In this document: in pieces, positions 8,565 to 17,268 of the stretch | Layout of the letters: every line of letters begins with the position of its first letter | Position numbering within the stretch: the first letter of the stretch is position 1 | Source of the DNA: Methylophaga sp. 41_12_T18 | GTDB taxonomy: Bacteria; Pseudomonadota; Gammaproteobacteria; Nitrosococcales; Methylophagaceae | DNA length: 64,000 nucleotides | Direction: 5' to 3' | NCBI GenBank assembly: GCA_002163115.1 | Contig: MAAI01000076.1 | Coordinates: 1-64,000 of the forward strand | Translations under genes and position numbers: made by a program | The notes under the pieces: generated by a model | The model's input: the letters and a program-made list of their open reading frames with translations, nothing else | Database searches by the model: none | Told to the model about the DNA's origin: nothing

Positions 8565-9992
8565 TTAGTCTCGTGAAAGTAGGGTGTTTAAGAGGTTATC
8601 TTGAAAGTTAAGATTACCAGTTAAACTATTATGCGAAACACACAAGAAAAATGAGTTTTTTAGTGGGAAGAAACTATACTCATGACGTTTAATACTTGGA
8701 TCTAAAACATTTCGACCTAATAACGAGGCCTTAGTCACCGAACCATCTCCCGGCTCTAATAACAGTGCATCATAATCCACGCCTTCAGTAGGTTGAGTGA
8801 TTTCATCTGGATGCATGCGAATCATTGATTCACCGTTCACTTCTTCCACCACAATACGAGCGGAAGTGAGTGTACAACCACCACCAAATACAGTGAGCTT
8901 AGGATGTTTTTCAGGCAGTGGAACAGTCAGCGACCAAACAAAACGGCGTGCACGTTCTAGGTGTTTTTCAAAGTAAGCATCCAAGTTAGCAAGGTGTTGG
9001 TCGCTTTCCTCTTTAGTATCAAATTTATCGGCGATGCGTTGTCTGACCTCAGGATCAAAGATCGACCACTGAAAACGCTTCCACACATTGACATCAAATA
9101 GATCACGATCCAGTACCTTGCCTTCACTAGTCACAATCCAATCATTTAATGGGTGAGGGAATAATTGATACAAACTAGGCATGGTTGCCAAGGTTTCAGT
9201 GCCAATTGATTTCAAGCCTATTTTGACGCCATCAATAAATAGATTCAGTGTTTTGACCGAACCTAAGTTAGGCGTGCCGAGTAAAATAACCCGACGCACA
9301 CGCTCGCCACCATACATATTAATTTTTTGGTCAAAATCATTACCATCCAAAACATCTTGTTTGCCATAACGAATGAAGTAACGGGTAATGAGTCCGCCCA
9401 TGCTATGAGCAACAATATCGACTTTCAAATCTGGTTTGTCATAATCGATACGGATTTGATCGACTAACTCAGCTAACTGCCGAGCTGAAATCGTATTATC
9501 TTGTCGCCAGTCATAATGAAATACGTAATAGTTTTTCTGTTTAGGATTTACCTTTTTGCCAGCTTTCGCCAACTGATAACCACCGGTATCACCCAATGTT
9601 CGTACAATCTTGCCGTAGAAATCTTTGCCGACTGCACTGTCTGATATTTCATAGGCTTCGGCATGATTAGGCAAAGGATCTAAGGTGTCAGGATCGATCT
9701 CAAACGCAATATCAGCGTAGTCATGCAGGAATAAGCGAGAAGCAGGACCCGGCCAAAGATCTTGCTCGGTTTTCATATCTTTTAACTTACTGCCCAATAC
9801 GCCATGAACAAAAATGACTGGCGGTTGGTCATCGACCATCATGCTTTCCATATAAAGCCGGTGTAAATCAGGTGCAAACACTTTGTTATTGGCAAAAATA
9901 CCAGCAACAAATACAGCCATTAAAATATAAGCTGCAATCGCATATTTGCTGAACAAGAACAACTTAATCGTTTTGTAAGTAAAGCGAATCAT
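8565..9992 (-). CDS. LCAT-family lipase/acyltransferase, alpha/beta hydrolase
   Basis: This 475-residue protein has an N-terminal membrane anchor (about residues 16-34) and an extracytoplasmic alpha/beta-hydrolase domain. The oxyanion segment is VIFVHGVLGSKL, followed by LWPG. The nucleophile elbow is AHSMGG, with Ser at about 197. The LCAT/phospholipase signature continues in RVRRVILLGTPNLGS. A late acidic segment, LLEPGDGSVTKASLLG, matches the Asp region of this family. Known members cut or transfer the acyl chain of phospholipids. It is 117 bases upstream of the di-heme gene on the same strand, and a lipase feeding fatty acids to an oxygenase is an attractive reading, but a separate promoter is possible. 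Confidence 0.85.
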   Translation of the reverse strand: MIRFTYKTIKLFLFSKYAIAAYILMAVFVAGIFANNKVFAPDLHRLYMESMMVDDQPPVIFVHGVLGSKLKDMKTEQDLWPGPASRLFLHDYADIAFEIDPDTLDPLPNHAEAYEISDSAVGKDFYGKIVRTLGDTGGYQLAKAGKKVNPKQKNYYVFHYDWRQDNTISARQLAELVDQIRIDYDKPDLKVDIVAHSMGGLITRYFIRYGKQDVLDGNDFDQKINMYGGERVRRVILLGTPNLGSVKTLNLFIDGVKIGLKSIGTETLATMPSLYQLFPHPLNDWIVTSEGKVLDRDLFDVNVWKRFQWSIFDPEVRQRIADKFDTKEESDQHLANLDAYFEKHLERARRFVWSLTVPLPEKHPKLTVFGGGCTLTSARIVVEEVNGESMIRMHPDEITQPTEGVDYDALLLEPGDGSVTKASLLGRNVLDPSIKRHEYSFFPLKNSFFLCVSHNSLTGNLNFQDNLLNTLLSRD

Positions 9993-10130
9993 AATGACCG
10001 TCTTAGTTAAAGAAAGGGTAGACGCAGTAAAGTCTAAAAAATTACAATTTGCAGTATAACCAGAGTTTGTTGGCGTCGTCAGTTATAAGTATATAGATCG
10101 TTAATTAGGCTGAAACCTACGCAATATTGC

Positions 10131-10529
10131 TTACTTTAAATTTTCTAGCCCACTGGTATCAATGCCTCTCATGATTTCTCGTTCCAGATGATACTGTTCT
10201 TTAAGCTGATTTTGCTTACGCTGTTCGGCTAGTTGCTGTTGTTCAACGGCAATTCTTATTTGTCTAAGCAGTGATTCCTGCTCAGTTTCACATTGTCTGA
10301 AACCATCAGACCAACCTTGAGCATATTGCTTTTCATCATTAAAGCGAACGACATCTTTTTTAAACTGGTCAAATAAACTACCACCGGCTTTGTTACCACT
10401 ATGGCAACCATCGTCAAAGCCTTCAGCATAAGCGAGTGGATAACCTTGTTTAACCATCATCTCTTTTTGAGTGACACAACCACTAACGATGAGTAGTCCG
10501 AGTGTGGCAATAATGAGTTTATAAACCAT
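10131..10529 (-). CDS. Lipoprotein of unknown function
   Basis: This 132-residue protein has a signal peptide with lipobox LIVSGC at residues 14-19, so it is probably lipid-anchored. The mature part carries the repeated pattern YAEGFDDGC and YAQGWSDGFRQC, each of aromatic-x-x-G-(F/W)-x-DG type with a following Cys. The C-terminal third is Gln/Glu/Lys-rich and probably a coiled coil. Ribosome site AAGGGA precedes the ATG. It may share a transcript with the GNAT gene 27 bases upstream. Function unknown. Confidence 0.75.
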   Translation of the reverse strand: MVYKLIIATLGLLIVSGCVTQKEMMVKQGYPLAYAEGFDDGCHSGNKAGGSLFDQFKKDVVRFNDEKQYAQGWSDGFRQCETEQESLLRQIRIAVEQQQLAEQRKQNQLKEQYHLEREIMRGIDTSGLENLK

Positions 10530-10556
10530 TCATAAATCCCTTTATAGTTGAAGTTT

Positions 10557-11084
10557 TTAAGAGTTAAATTCGACAGCTAGCATTGAGTAAATAGCATGAT
10601 CGACAAATCGTGAATATAGCCACTCACATTGCCTTAAACGTGCTTCATAAGTGAAGCCAACCCGCTCAGCAATAGCACGACTTTTATGGTTATCTTCGGC
10701 ACAGCGCAGTTCGACTTTATGTAGCTTTAACTCATCAAAGCCAATTTTCATTAACTCGGCAATCACCTCAGTCATAATGCCGCGGCCGGTATAAACTTCT
10801 GCCAGCCAATAACCAATTGAGGCTTTTCGGTGTTGGTTATCAATTTCATGAAAACCGGCTACGCCACACAGCAGACCTTCGTGAATAACAGCAAAGTGTG
10901 CAGCACTGCCAGCCGTGGCATTGTCCATCGAGGATTGAATAAATCGCTGGGTATCATCGCGAGATTTTATTTGGTCTAGCCACGGCAGCCACATTTTTAG
11001 ATAAGAACGGTTGGCTTCGGTTAGTTCATATAGTTCTTGAGTGTGACTTAAACTCAAGCTCTCTATTCTGATTTCCGGTTTCAT
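10557..11084 (-). CDS. RimJ/RimL-type GNAT N-acetyltransferase
   Basis: This 175-residue single-domain protein shows the GNAT fold in order: IRIESLSLSHTQELYELT, the WLPWLD motif typical of ribosomal-protein Ser/Ala acetyltransferases, GYWLAEVYTGRGIMTEV (acetyl-CoA loop), KVELRCAEDNHKSRAIAERVGF and a closing EWLYSRFVDHAIYSML. This is the RimL/YdaF group, which acetylates the N-terminus of ribosomal proteins L7/L12 or unrelated small amines. The exact substrate cannot be told. Confidence 0.88.
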   Translation of the reverse strand: MKPEIRIESLSLSHTQELYELTEANRSYLKMWLPWLDQIKSRDDTQRFIQSSMDNATAGSAAHFAVIHEGLLCGVAGFHEIDNQHRKASIGYWLAEVYTGRGIMTEVIAELMKIGFDELKLHKVELRCAEDNHKSRAIAERVGFTYEARLRQCEWLYSRFVDHAIYSMLAVEFNS

Positions 11085-11207
11085 TCGCTAGTCCATGATG
11101 GCAATGCATTTAAAGAAGTCTTCGTCTTTACCTGAGCTTAATTGGTTCACCAGCTTGAGCGTGTAAAATACATACTACCTAACTTACGTTAATTTGGAAA
11201 AACAACA

Positions 11208-11750
11208 ATGGTGATGAAAACATTTCGTGGACACACACCGCAACTAGGGCAACGTGTCTGGCTTGATGACAGCGCCGTCATTATTGGCGATGTCACGATT
11301 GGTGATGACTGCTCTATATGGCCATTGGTATCTATTCGTGGCGACATGCACCATATTCGCATCGGTGCTCGCACCAGTATTCAAGATAACTCCTGTCTGC
11401 ACATTACCCATGCCAGTGACTATAAACCTGCAGGCCATCCGTTGATTATTGGTGATGATGTCACTGTCGGTCATATGGTGATGTTGCACGGCTGCACTAT
11501 TGGTAATCAAGTGTTGGTGGGCATGTCGTCAACGATTCTTGATGGCGCTGTGATTGAAGATAAAGTGCTTATCGGTGCAGGCTCTTTAGTGCCACCAGGA
11601 AAAAGACTTGAAACAGGCTTTTTATATCACGGCTCACCGGTTAAAAAAGTCCGTGCGTTAACAGAAGAAGAACTGACATATTTTCAATATGCAGGAAAAA
11701 ACTATATTAAATTGAAGGATGAATATTTAGCAGAAGCAGCCGACAATTAA
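11208..11750 (+). CDS. yrdA: Gamma-carbonic-anhydrase-like hexapeptide protein
   Basis: This 180-residue left-handed beta-helix protein is built of isoleucine-rich hexapeptide turns (VIIGDVTIGDDCSIWP, IRIGARTSIQDNSCLHI, LIIGDDVTVGHMVMLHGCTIGNQVLVG). The metal-binding histidines of the gamma class are visible in CLHIT, VGHMVM and LHGC. The length and the C-terminal helix (TEEELTYFQYAGKNYIKL) fit the YrdA/CaiE group. Its stop codon overlaps the stop of the next, convergent gene in the shared bases TTAA (11747-11750). A carbonic anhydrase role is plausible but has been shown for few family members. Confidence 0.88.
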   Translation: MVMKTFRGHTPQLGQRVWLDDSAVIIGDVTIGDDCSIWPLVSIRGDMHHIRIGARTSIQDNSCLHITHASDYKPAGHPLIIGDDVTVGHMVMLHGCTIGNQVLVGMSSTILDGAVIEDKVLIGAGSLVPPGKRLETGFLYHGSPVKKVRALTEEELTYFQYAGKNYIKLKDEYLAEAADN

Positions 11751-12148
11751 AGGGCATTTGCCTTCAACGGTGGCAATGGGCCATAACAGCTAATCCATTC
11801 AAATGCTTTTTCAGGATCATGGAAAGAACGCACGTCGACATGACTCAAATATGAATTATCGGCATACGTAGATAACACAGTGTCAACTTCTGAGCGGTCA
11901 ATGAAAGCGACAGCTTTTACTCTGGTTCCGGCCCCTATAAACATCATTTTTTGGGCTCCGGCCGACATTGAGTATTCATCGTTATCTCGGGTCACAAAGA
12001 GAGAAACCTTGCCATCATATTTCTCAATATAAGTTTGAATAAGAGCCATGTCCTCTTCAAGAACTTCGCCATTTTCATACAATGAAAAATGAAGGCACAT
12101 GCCTTTCATTGGTTTTAGGCGTACTCGCCCTGTGTCAAGAATACTCAT
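11747..12148 (-). CDS. SpoIIAA/STAS-like small protein
   Basis: This 133-residue soluble protein has the strand-helix pattern of SpoIIAA-like (STAS-related) proteins: GMCLHFSLYENGEVLEED, VSLFVTRDNDEY, KAVAFIDRSEVDTVLSTY, and a closing RSFHDPEKAFEWIS. That last motif, an aromatic followed by E/D and AFEWI, is typical of the end of this fold. There are no transmembrane segments and no signal peptide. It converges on the yrdA-like gene with a 4-base overlap. The exact role is unknown. Confidence 0.65.
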   Translation of the reverse strand: MSILDTGRVRLKPMKGMCLHFSLYENGEVLEEDMALIQTYIEKYDGKVSLFVTRDNDEYSMSAGAQKMMFIGAGTRVKAVAFIDRSEVDTVLSTYADNSYLSHVDVRSFHDPEKAFEWISCYGPLPPLKANAL

Positions 12149-12210
12149 AAATAGATCTCTGTGGTTTGAGTGAAGTATAACGTCTAAGAAACAACAGGAA
12201 CATACTCTTG

Positions 12211-12600
12211 TTAATTTGTTAGCCCATTCATGTTACGAACTTTAGCGATTCGTTTGAGAATTTTGTTGGGATTTTTAAACTTATATTCTTCCACTTCAAT
12301 CGTGATTAAATCTGTAGGTGTGAATACCATTTGCGATAAATGTTGGTATTGAAGCAGCTCTTGTTTAGCTCTTTCCAGCTTGTCTACTCGTTGATTGGTA
12401 GCGGCCACAGCATTTTCACGATCAATGGCATGGATCTGCTTTAAGGCAAACAAGGGCACAGATATCAATACAGAATGTGTTCTTTTACGATGGATATCAA
12501 GAACCACTTTAGCTAACAAGGCATCCTTGGCTTCCAAATCTTTTAGTTCGGATGACTTGCCAATAAAGTATTTTATAAAGACACTTATTTTATTAAACAT
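12211..12600 (-). CDS. Hypothetical helical protein
   Basis: This 129-residue protein has no recognised family. The middle (residues ~55-90, AIDRENAVAATNQRVDKLERAKQELL) is a predicted amphipathic coiled coil, and the C-terminus is basic (KFKNPNKILKRIAKVR). There is no signal peptide. The ribosome site is weak. The open frame and ordinary base use support a real gene. Confidence 0.5.
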   Translation of the reverse strand: MFNKISVFIKYFIGKSSELKDLEAKDALLAKVVLDIHRKRTHSVLISVPLFALKQIHAIDRENAVAATNQRVDKLERAKQELLQYQHLSQMVFTPTDLITIEVEEYKFKNPNKILKRIAKVRNMNGLTN

Positions 12601-12735
12601 CTTTAGTTAGTAAAACGTGAACTTGTTCATCGGATGTTGGTTAAGGCACTTAAATTTGTATCAAGCCGGTTAATGACTATGTTGTTGATAGCGATACTAG
12701 GCCACTGAATTATTTAAAGTCAATTTTGGCAAAAT

Positions 12736-14550
12736 TTACAAAAACTCAAATCGATTACGACCATTGCTCTTGGCTAGATAAAGCGCTTCATCGGCGCGGT
12801 GCAGTAAGGCTTCGAGGTGGTCATCTTGTGCTGACATGGCACTGATACCGAAACTAGCTGTCACCTTGATTGCTCCTAATGTGCTTGCTACCGCTGTTCC
12901 TTCGATATCTTTTCGTAACCTTTCAACAAAGATCTTAGCTTCATCCAGGTTCGTTCCCATAAGGATACAAGCGAACTCTTCGCCACCGATTCGACCATGA
13001 ATATCGGTGGAACGTAGTCGTTGTTTACAGGTTTCAGCAACGTGTTTGATGACAATATCACCAGCAGCATGACCGTTGGTATCATTTATCTTTTTAAAGT
13101 GATCAATATCGATCATCACCAGAGATAGCGGTTGTTCAAGTCGTTTGGCTAGTTGCAGTGCCTCTTCGCCACGCGAGAAGAAAAAGCGGCGATTACCAAT
13201 ACCAGTTAATACATCAGTTTCAGCCATCGATACGGCTTCTTGATGAGCGAGTTCTAGTTCGGCGGTACGAGCCTGTACTTTCTCTTCCAATAAAGTGTTG
13301 GCATTTTCAAGTGAGGCAATGAGCTTGTCTTCTGAATTTTGTTTCTCTTTACGTAAGACATTGACATGATCAATCAATGCTAAGCCGAGCAATACGGTTT
13401 GCAGTAATAGTCCCATACGCGAAATCCACAGTACCAGATCACTCATTTCCACCACACCGGCCAAGCGAGTGACGATAACAATCATCGACACACTCCATAC
13501 CGACCAAGCATAGACATACCAACGAGCATCACTTCGCTTGAGTACTTTCCATGCCCATAAGCCGATAAGCGGCATGACAGCTAACAGTATTGAAGTGAGC
13601 ATTAACAGCTTGCCAGACAAACCACGATAGCCACTTAAATAAAACAGAATACTGCTAATAGCCAAAGCAATTAGAAACTTAAGTAAATAATCCGCTCTAG
13701 GCATGAACTGTTTGGTTTGTAGAAATATACGATTAAATTGCAGGGCACAAATGAAGGCAAAAGCAGTGATTATTATATGGGCCGAATCAGTTAAATAGGC
13801 TGAGTCATGCCACATAAACCGATGTCCCAAGCCGGTGTTGGCTAGAGAGTTAGCCAGTACAAAAGTGAGATAAGCGATATACCAATAATATTCAGGAAGC
13901 CGAGTGGGGATATGAACAATCAGGGTGAAGATGATGACAAATAAACCGGCACCGAATAAGCAGCCATAAAAGTAATAAGTAAAGGAACTGTGATTATGGA
14001 AGGCTACTTTTTCCCAAGCACGAGTAGATAATTCAATCATGCCAATTTCATGATAGGCAAAGCGCATCACGATTTTTTCTTGGGAGTTTTCAGCAGTGGT
14101 GAAGGGAAAAGCAAAGGACTCAGAAGCGATAGGACGATTACTAAATGCTCGTTTGTCACCAGTTAACAGCATCGTCACAACCCCATCACTATCGATGTGG
14201 TAAAGATTGAGGTAGTCGGTGTGGGTATAAATAGCTTCTAAAACCCAAGTAATCGGCAAGCTAGTCTGGTTTTCAACATCCAACATTACCCACCAGGCAG
14301 ATGTACTCATGCCTTTGACGGTTTTATTGGGTTCCTGTGGTTTGAACTCTGCCCAATCTTTTTTAACAATGTCATCAATGGTTAGCTGCCGATTGGCATC
14401 TTCAATGACACTGGCTTCATTCATAATCGACAGGCCCGCCATTTCTGGCGTTAGCTGAAACTTAGCAAATGCAGACGGGGCAACAAATAAGCACAAAGCG
14501 AATAGTGCTAGTAATCGTAAAGCAGATAAGTGAGTGATAAATTGAGGCAA
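12736..14550 (-). CDS. 7TMR-DISM diguanylate cyclase
   Basis: This 604-residue protein starts at a TTG; no ATG or GTG lies before the signal peptide in the frame. The order is signal peptide (1-29), periplasmic 7TMR-DISMED2 sensor domain (~35-175), seven membrane segments (~180-395), a coiled coil (~400-435) and a GGDEF domain (~440-604). The active-site loop reads GGEEF at about 520, which is compatible with cyclic-di-GMP synthesis. An RSTD inhibitory I-site stands exactly five residues before it, so product inhibition is expected. The sensor family binds carbohydrate or other periplasmic ligands. No phosphodiesterase is adjacent. Confidence 0.93.
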   Translation of the reverse strand: MPQFITHLSALRLLALFALCLFVAPSAFAKFQLTPEMAGLSIMNEASVIEDANRQLTIDDIVKKDWAEFKPQEPNKTVKGMSTSAWWVMLDVENQTSLPITWVLEAIYTHTDYLNLYHIDSDGVVTMLLTGDKRAFSNRPIASESFAFPFTTAENSQEKIVMRFAYHEIGMIELSTRAWEKVAFHNHSSFTYYFYGCLFGAGLFVIIFTLIVHIPTRLPEYYWYIAYLTFVLANSLANTGLGHRFMWHDSAYLTDSAHIIITAFAFICALQFNRIFLQTKQFMPRADYLLKFLIALAISSILFYLSGYRGLSGKLLMLTSILLAVMPLIGLWAWKVLKRSDARWYVYAWSVWSVSMIVIVTRLAGVVEMSDLVLWISRMGLLLQTVLLGLALIDHVNVLRKEKQNSEDKLIASLENANTLLEEKVQARTAELELAHQEAVSMAETDVLTGIGNRRFFFSRGEEALQLAKRLEQPLSLVMIDIDHFKKINDTNGHAAGDIVIKHVAETCKQRLRSTDIHGRIGGEEFACILMGTNLDEAKIFVERLRKDIEGTAVASTLGAIKVTASFGISAMSAQDDHLEALLHRADEALYLAKSNGRNRFEFL

Positions 14551-14633
14551 ATTAACCGTTCTTTAAGAGTTAAATTAAATCCAACAGCACATTTTATCAG
14601 GTTTTTAAAAACACAGCTAAGTCATTAAAATAC

Positions 14634-15047
14634 TTACCAATCCATGACCTCATCAGAGCCACCAAATGAAGCAGGAAAACCTGTGTAATGAGGTAAATCA
14701 TCGATCACCGGTAAAATCGAATGCTGGCATTGAATATGACAAGATGCTTTGAACAGATCCTGAGGCAATAGCGTTTGGTTAATGCCTCTAAAATAAGCCC
14801 CTTCAGGCTGAGTAAAAACTATCGTGCCGCACTTGTTACAAATTCGACGCGGGTTGGATTTATAAGTCCAAACAGTCGGTGTGCCCTCGGTGATGGTGAC
14901 TGATTCGGTTGGATATAAAGCCAAGCCAACATAAGCACCACCAAAGGCGGCCTGACAATCATCACAATGGCAATAAACCTGAGCAATAGGCTTGCCTTTA
15001 ATCGTCGCCTTGATTTCACCGCATAAACAATTAATTTCAATACTCAT
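14634..15047 (-). CDS. GFA-family zinc-binding protein
   Basis: This 137-residue protein starts at the ATG at 15047, which has GGAGAAA upstream; the ATG 12 bases earlier has none. The CLCGE, CHCDDC and CNKCG motifs supply the two zinc sites of the Gfa/CENP-V fold. The name-giving member was proposed to join glutathione with formaldehyde, but most homologues have no proven function. There is no formaldehyde dehydrogenase nearby, so a methylotrophic role is not supported. Confidence 0.88.
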   Translation of the reverse strand: MSIEINCLCGEIKATIKGKPIAQVYCHCDDCQAAFGGAYVGLALYPTESVTITEGTPTVWTYKSNPRRICNKCGTIVFTQPEGAYFRGINQTLLPQDLFKASCHIQCQHSILPVIDDLPHYTGFPASFGGSDEVMDW

Positions 15048-15272
15048 TCGTTTCTCCATAAAAAAATGTGTCTGATAATTGAGGTTTAAAACGCTAAGTT
15101 TAGCCTAGATAATTTTGTTTTACGCCTGTTATTTTTACTCGAATTTGATATTTACTGTAACAAAATAGCTGGTTGATGCGTCTTAAATATCACTTGGCCA
15201 TGAACGGAACAAAATAAAACGGTTCTTCAATTGGCCGACGGTTTGTTAACTATATCAATAGAGAGAAATAAG

Positions 15273-15671
15273 ATGCGATCTTTGTACAAAATTTTTACGC
15301 CGGTTTTCTTATTATTTATGTTTGCCAGCTCACAAGTGTTCGCTAAAGAAGCCTACAGCCAACAACGTTTTGATGCCTTACAACAAGCAGGCGAAGTGGT
15401 GTTAGTAGATGTGTATGCGCCGTGGTGTCCAACCTGTAGACAACAGCAACATGCGATTGAAGCGTATCGCAAAGCCAATCCGGGCAAAGACTTTTATGTA
15501 TTAGTCGTTGATTTCGACGAAGATAAGCATCTTGTTCGTCAGTTTCGTGCACCACGCCAATCGACATTATTGATCTACAAAAATAACGAACGAGTGTGGT
15601 TCAGTGTCGCTGAAACACGTGCTGAAGTCATAGCAAAAGAACTCGATAAAGCTATCGGCACACAAGGCTAA
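15273..15671 (+). CDS. Periplasmic thioredoxin-like protein
   Basis: This 132-residue protein starts at the ATG at 15273, which begins a proper signal peptide (MRSLYKIF...ASSQVFA); the upstream in-frame start would bury it. The thioredoxin motif YAPWCPTCRQQQ stands near residue 45, and the fold ends in the APRQSTLLIYKN cis-Pro strand. It is 2 bases upstream of a CcdA/DsbD-like membrane gene, so the pair looks like a split DsbD: a membrane electron relay and its periplasmic thioredoxin partner. Likely targets are apocytochrome c cysteines or oxidised periplasmic proteins. Confidence 0.9.
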   Translation: MRSLYKIFTPVFLLFMFASSQVFAKEAYSQQRFDALQQAGEVVLVDVYAPWCPTCRQQQHAIEAYRKANPGKDFYVLVVDFDEDKHLVRQFRAPRQSTLLIYKNNERVWFSVAETRAEVIAKELDKAIGTQG

Positions 15672-15673
15672 TC

Positions 15674-16384
15674 ATGGGCTTAGAACTCGCATCCATCCCA
15701 CTCGCTTGGTTAGCAGGCATATTGAGTATCTTATCGCCTTGCGTGTGGCCATTAGTGCCAGTGGTGATGACATCTGCAGCTGGTCAAGGCCGGCAAGGGC
15801 CAGTTTATTTTGCATTAGGACTTAGCTGTGCATTTGCACTCGCTGGTGGTTTACTGACTTTTGTCTTACTAAACTCAGGTTTGAATCCTGATGCCTTTCG
15901 TTGGTTTGCCGCCGCCATGTTGGTATTGGTCGGGATGATATTGATCATCAAACCGTTATCAGATTGGGTCAGTTTACGTTTATCGCTGCTCAGCAGTCGC
16001 TTAAACATTGGTAACCCTGAAGCAAGCTCAGCCATCGGTCAGTTCGGTGTCGGCATGTTATTAGGCCTAGTTTGGTTACCTTGTGTGGGGCCAACATTAG
16101 GGGCTGCCATTGCGCTGGCTTCAGTCGGTCAAGACTTAGGCACAGCCTTTATCATTATGTTTGCTTTTGGCATCGGCACAGCCTTAGCGTTGATAGCCGC
16201 TGCATTTTTGTCTGGCAAACTGTTAAACAGCTTTCGACCACAACTGCTTAGTAATGTAGGCACAGTCAAAATCATGCTTGGCTGGTCATTATTATTACTC
16301 GGCCTAATGGTATTTACCGGCATCGATAAAGTATTAGAAATCTTTGCTTTGCAATACCTACCAGATTGGTCAGTGTCGTTTTAA
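15674..16384 (+). CDS. CcdA/DsbD-type transmembrane thiol electron carrier
   Basis: This 236-residue protein has six to seven membrane segments and the two redox cysteines of the CcdA family, in SPCVWPLVP near residue 22 and LPCVGPTLG near 137. It would pass electrons from cytoplasmic thioredoxin to the periplasmic thioredoxin encoded just upstream. At least two c-type cytochromes are encoded in the window, which gives such a system clients. Convergent with the YoeB gene, with a hairpin between. Confidence 0.9.
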   Translation: MGLELASIPLAWLAGILSILSPCVWPLVPVVMTSAAGQGRQGPVYFALGLSCAFALAGGLLTFVLLNSGLNPDAFRWFAAAMLVLVGMILIIKPLSDWVSLRLSLLSSRLNIGNPEASSAIGQFGVGMLLGLVWLPCVGPTLGAAIALASVGQDLGTAFIIMFAFGIGTALALIAAAFLSGKLLNSFRPQLLSNVGTVKIMLGWSLLLLGLMVFTGIDKVLEIFALQYLPDWSVSF

Positions 16385-16394
16385 CTTCAAAACA

Positions 16395-16422
16395 ACTAGG
16401 AGCTAATTATTCGGCTCCTAGT
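16395..16422. terminator. Bidirectional terminator between ccdA-like and yoeB
   Basis: The inverted repeat ACTAGGAGC/GCTCCTAGT, with a 10-base loop, lies in the 44-base gap between two convergent stops. The T tract is short, so it is a probable rather than a textbook terminator. Confidence 0.7.
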
Positions 16423-16428
16423 ATTTCA

Positions 16429-16692
16429 TTAATAATGATATCGGCAAGAAATGATAGTGATGACATTGTCATCAACGGCATACACAAGCCGGTTGGTATC
16501 ATCAATACGACGAGACCAAAACCCAGTTAAGTTTTCCTTCAGCGGTTCAGGTTTACCGATTCCATCAAAAGGTGAACGTTTCACATCATTGATGAGTTTA
16601 TTAATGCGTTTAAGTGTTTTTTTGTCCTGTGTTTGCCAATAAACGTAGTCAGCCCAAGCATCATTCGTCCAAGCAAGCAGGCGGCTAGTCAT
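16429..16692 (-). CDS. yoeB: YoeB/Txe-family mRNA interferase toxin
   Basis: This 87-residue protein matches YoeB along its whole length: DYVYWQTQDKKTLKRINKLI, the GKPEPLKENLTGFWSRRID block, NRLVYAV and the C-terminal CRYHY. The Glu, Arg and His residues that form the endoribonuclease site in YoeB are kept (EPL, SRRI, RYHY). It cleaves mRNA on the ribosome when free of antitoxin. It overlaps its antitoxin gene by 8 bases, so translation is coupled. Confidence 0.95.
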   Translation of the reverse strand: MTSRLLAWTNDAWADYVYWQTQDKKTLKRINKLINDVKRSPFDGIGKPEPLKENLTGFWSRRIDDTNRLVYAVDDNVITIISCRYHY

Positions 16693-16939
16693 CCGCTAAG
16701 GCTCTTTGAGTGACCTTACCTGATTTATATTGTTCAATAGAACGATTCAAATGTTTGGAGTTAGCAGGCGAGCGGAGTAGATGAACGGTTTCCATCAGAC
16801 TATTGTAATAATCCAAAGACATGACAACCGCATCCTCAGAGTCTCGGCGAGTGATCACTGTGGTGTCAGCATCATTCACAACGTTATCTAAAACGGCTTT
16901 TAAGCCATTGCGTGCTTCAGTAAAAGAGACGATTCTCAT
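16685..16939 (-). CDS. yefM: YefM/Phd-family antitoxin of YoeB
   Basis: This 84-residue protein starts at the ATG at 16939, preceded by ATGGAGGTTCT; the longer open frame to 17077 runs through the promoter. The N-terminal DNA-binding fold reads RIVSFTEARNGLKAVLDNV, followed by VITRRDSEDAVVMSLDYYNSL. The C-terminal tail is the toxin-wrapping part. The two TGTACAGTT boxes upstream fit autorepression. Confidence 0.95.
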   Translation of the reverse strand: MRIVSFTEARNGLKAVLDNVVNDADTTVITRRDSEDAVVMSLDYYNSLMETVHLLRSPANSKHLNRSIEQYKSGKVTQRALADD

Positions 16940-16951
16940 AGAACCTCCATA

Positions 16952-17000
16952 TGTACAGTTAATAAGACAAGTATAGAGAAAAAAATAGACTTGTACAGTT
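16952..17000. promoter_or_regulatory. YefM operator boxes (TGTACA) in the yefM-aldehyde dehydrogenase gap
   Basis: TGTACAGTT occurs at 16952-16960 and again at 16992-17000, 40 bases apart and about four helical turns. The E. coli YefM-YoeB operator has the same TGTACA core, so self-repression is likely. The remainder of this 329-base gap (16940-17268) is AT-rich and must hold the divergent promoters of yefM and the aldehyde dehydrogenase. I see no gene there. Confidence 0.75.
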
Positions 17001-17268
17001 TGTTGAACATAAGTTGTGTTTTGTCGTTTAACTTGTCTGAAAATCCCAAGCCAAAAAAAATAAATATTTACAGCCAATTACATATTTTTATCTGTTGCTA
17101 CTATCTATCTCGCCCAATTTGGGGCAATTATTTAAAACGGCTTACACACCGTCATTTGGCATGAAAGTGGTTTTAAATAAGTCTGCGCAGGTTTTCGCAC
17201 AGGCTAACAAACTGAGCCTGAAAACGGCGTCCATCATTAATTACATTACCAAAATTGGAGACACCGTA

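Noticed and set aside
14634-15047. GFA-family gene as sign of methylotrophy
   Set aside because: No formaldehyde or methanol oxidation genes are in the window, and the family's formaldehyde role is doubtful.
16940-17077. Longer yefM reading frame
   Set aside because: It runs through the TGTACA operator boxes. The ATG at 16939 has GGAGG and gives a normal antitoxin length.
17095-17268. Longer aldehyde dehydrogenase reading frame with 58 more residues
   Set aside because: The added part has no family match and no ribosome site. The ATG at 17269 has GGAG and gives the usual length of the short group.
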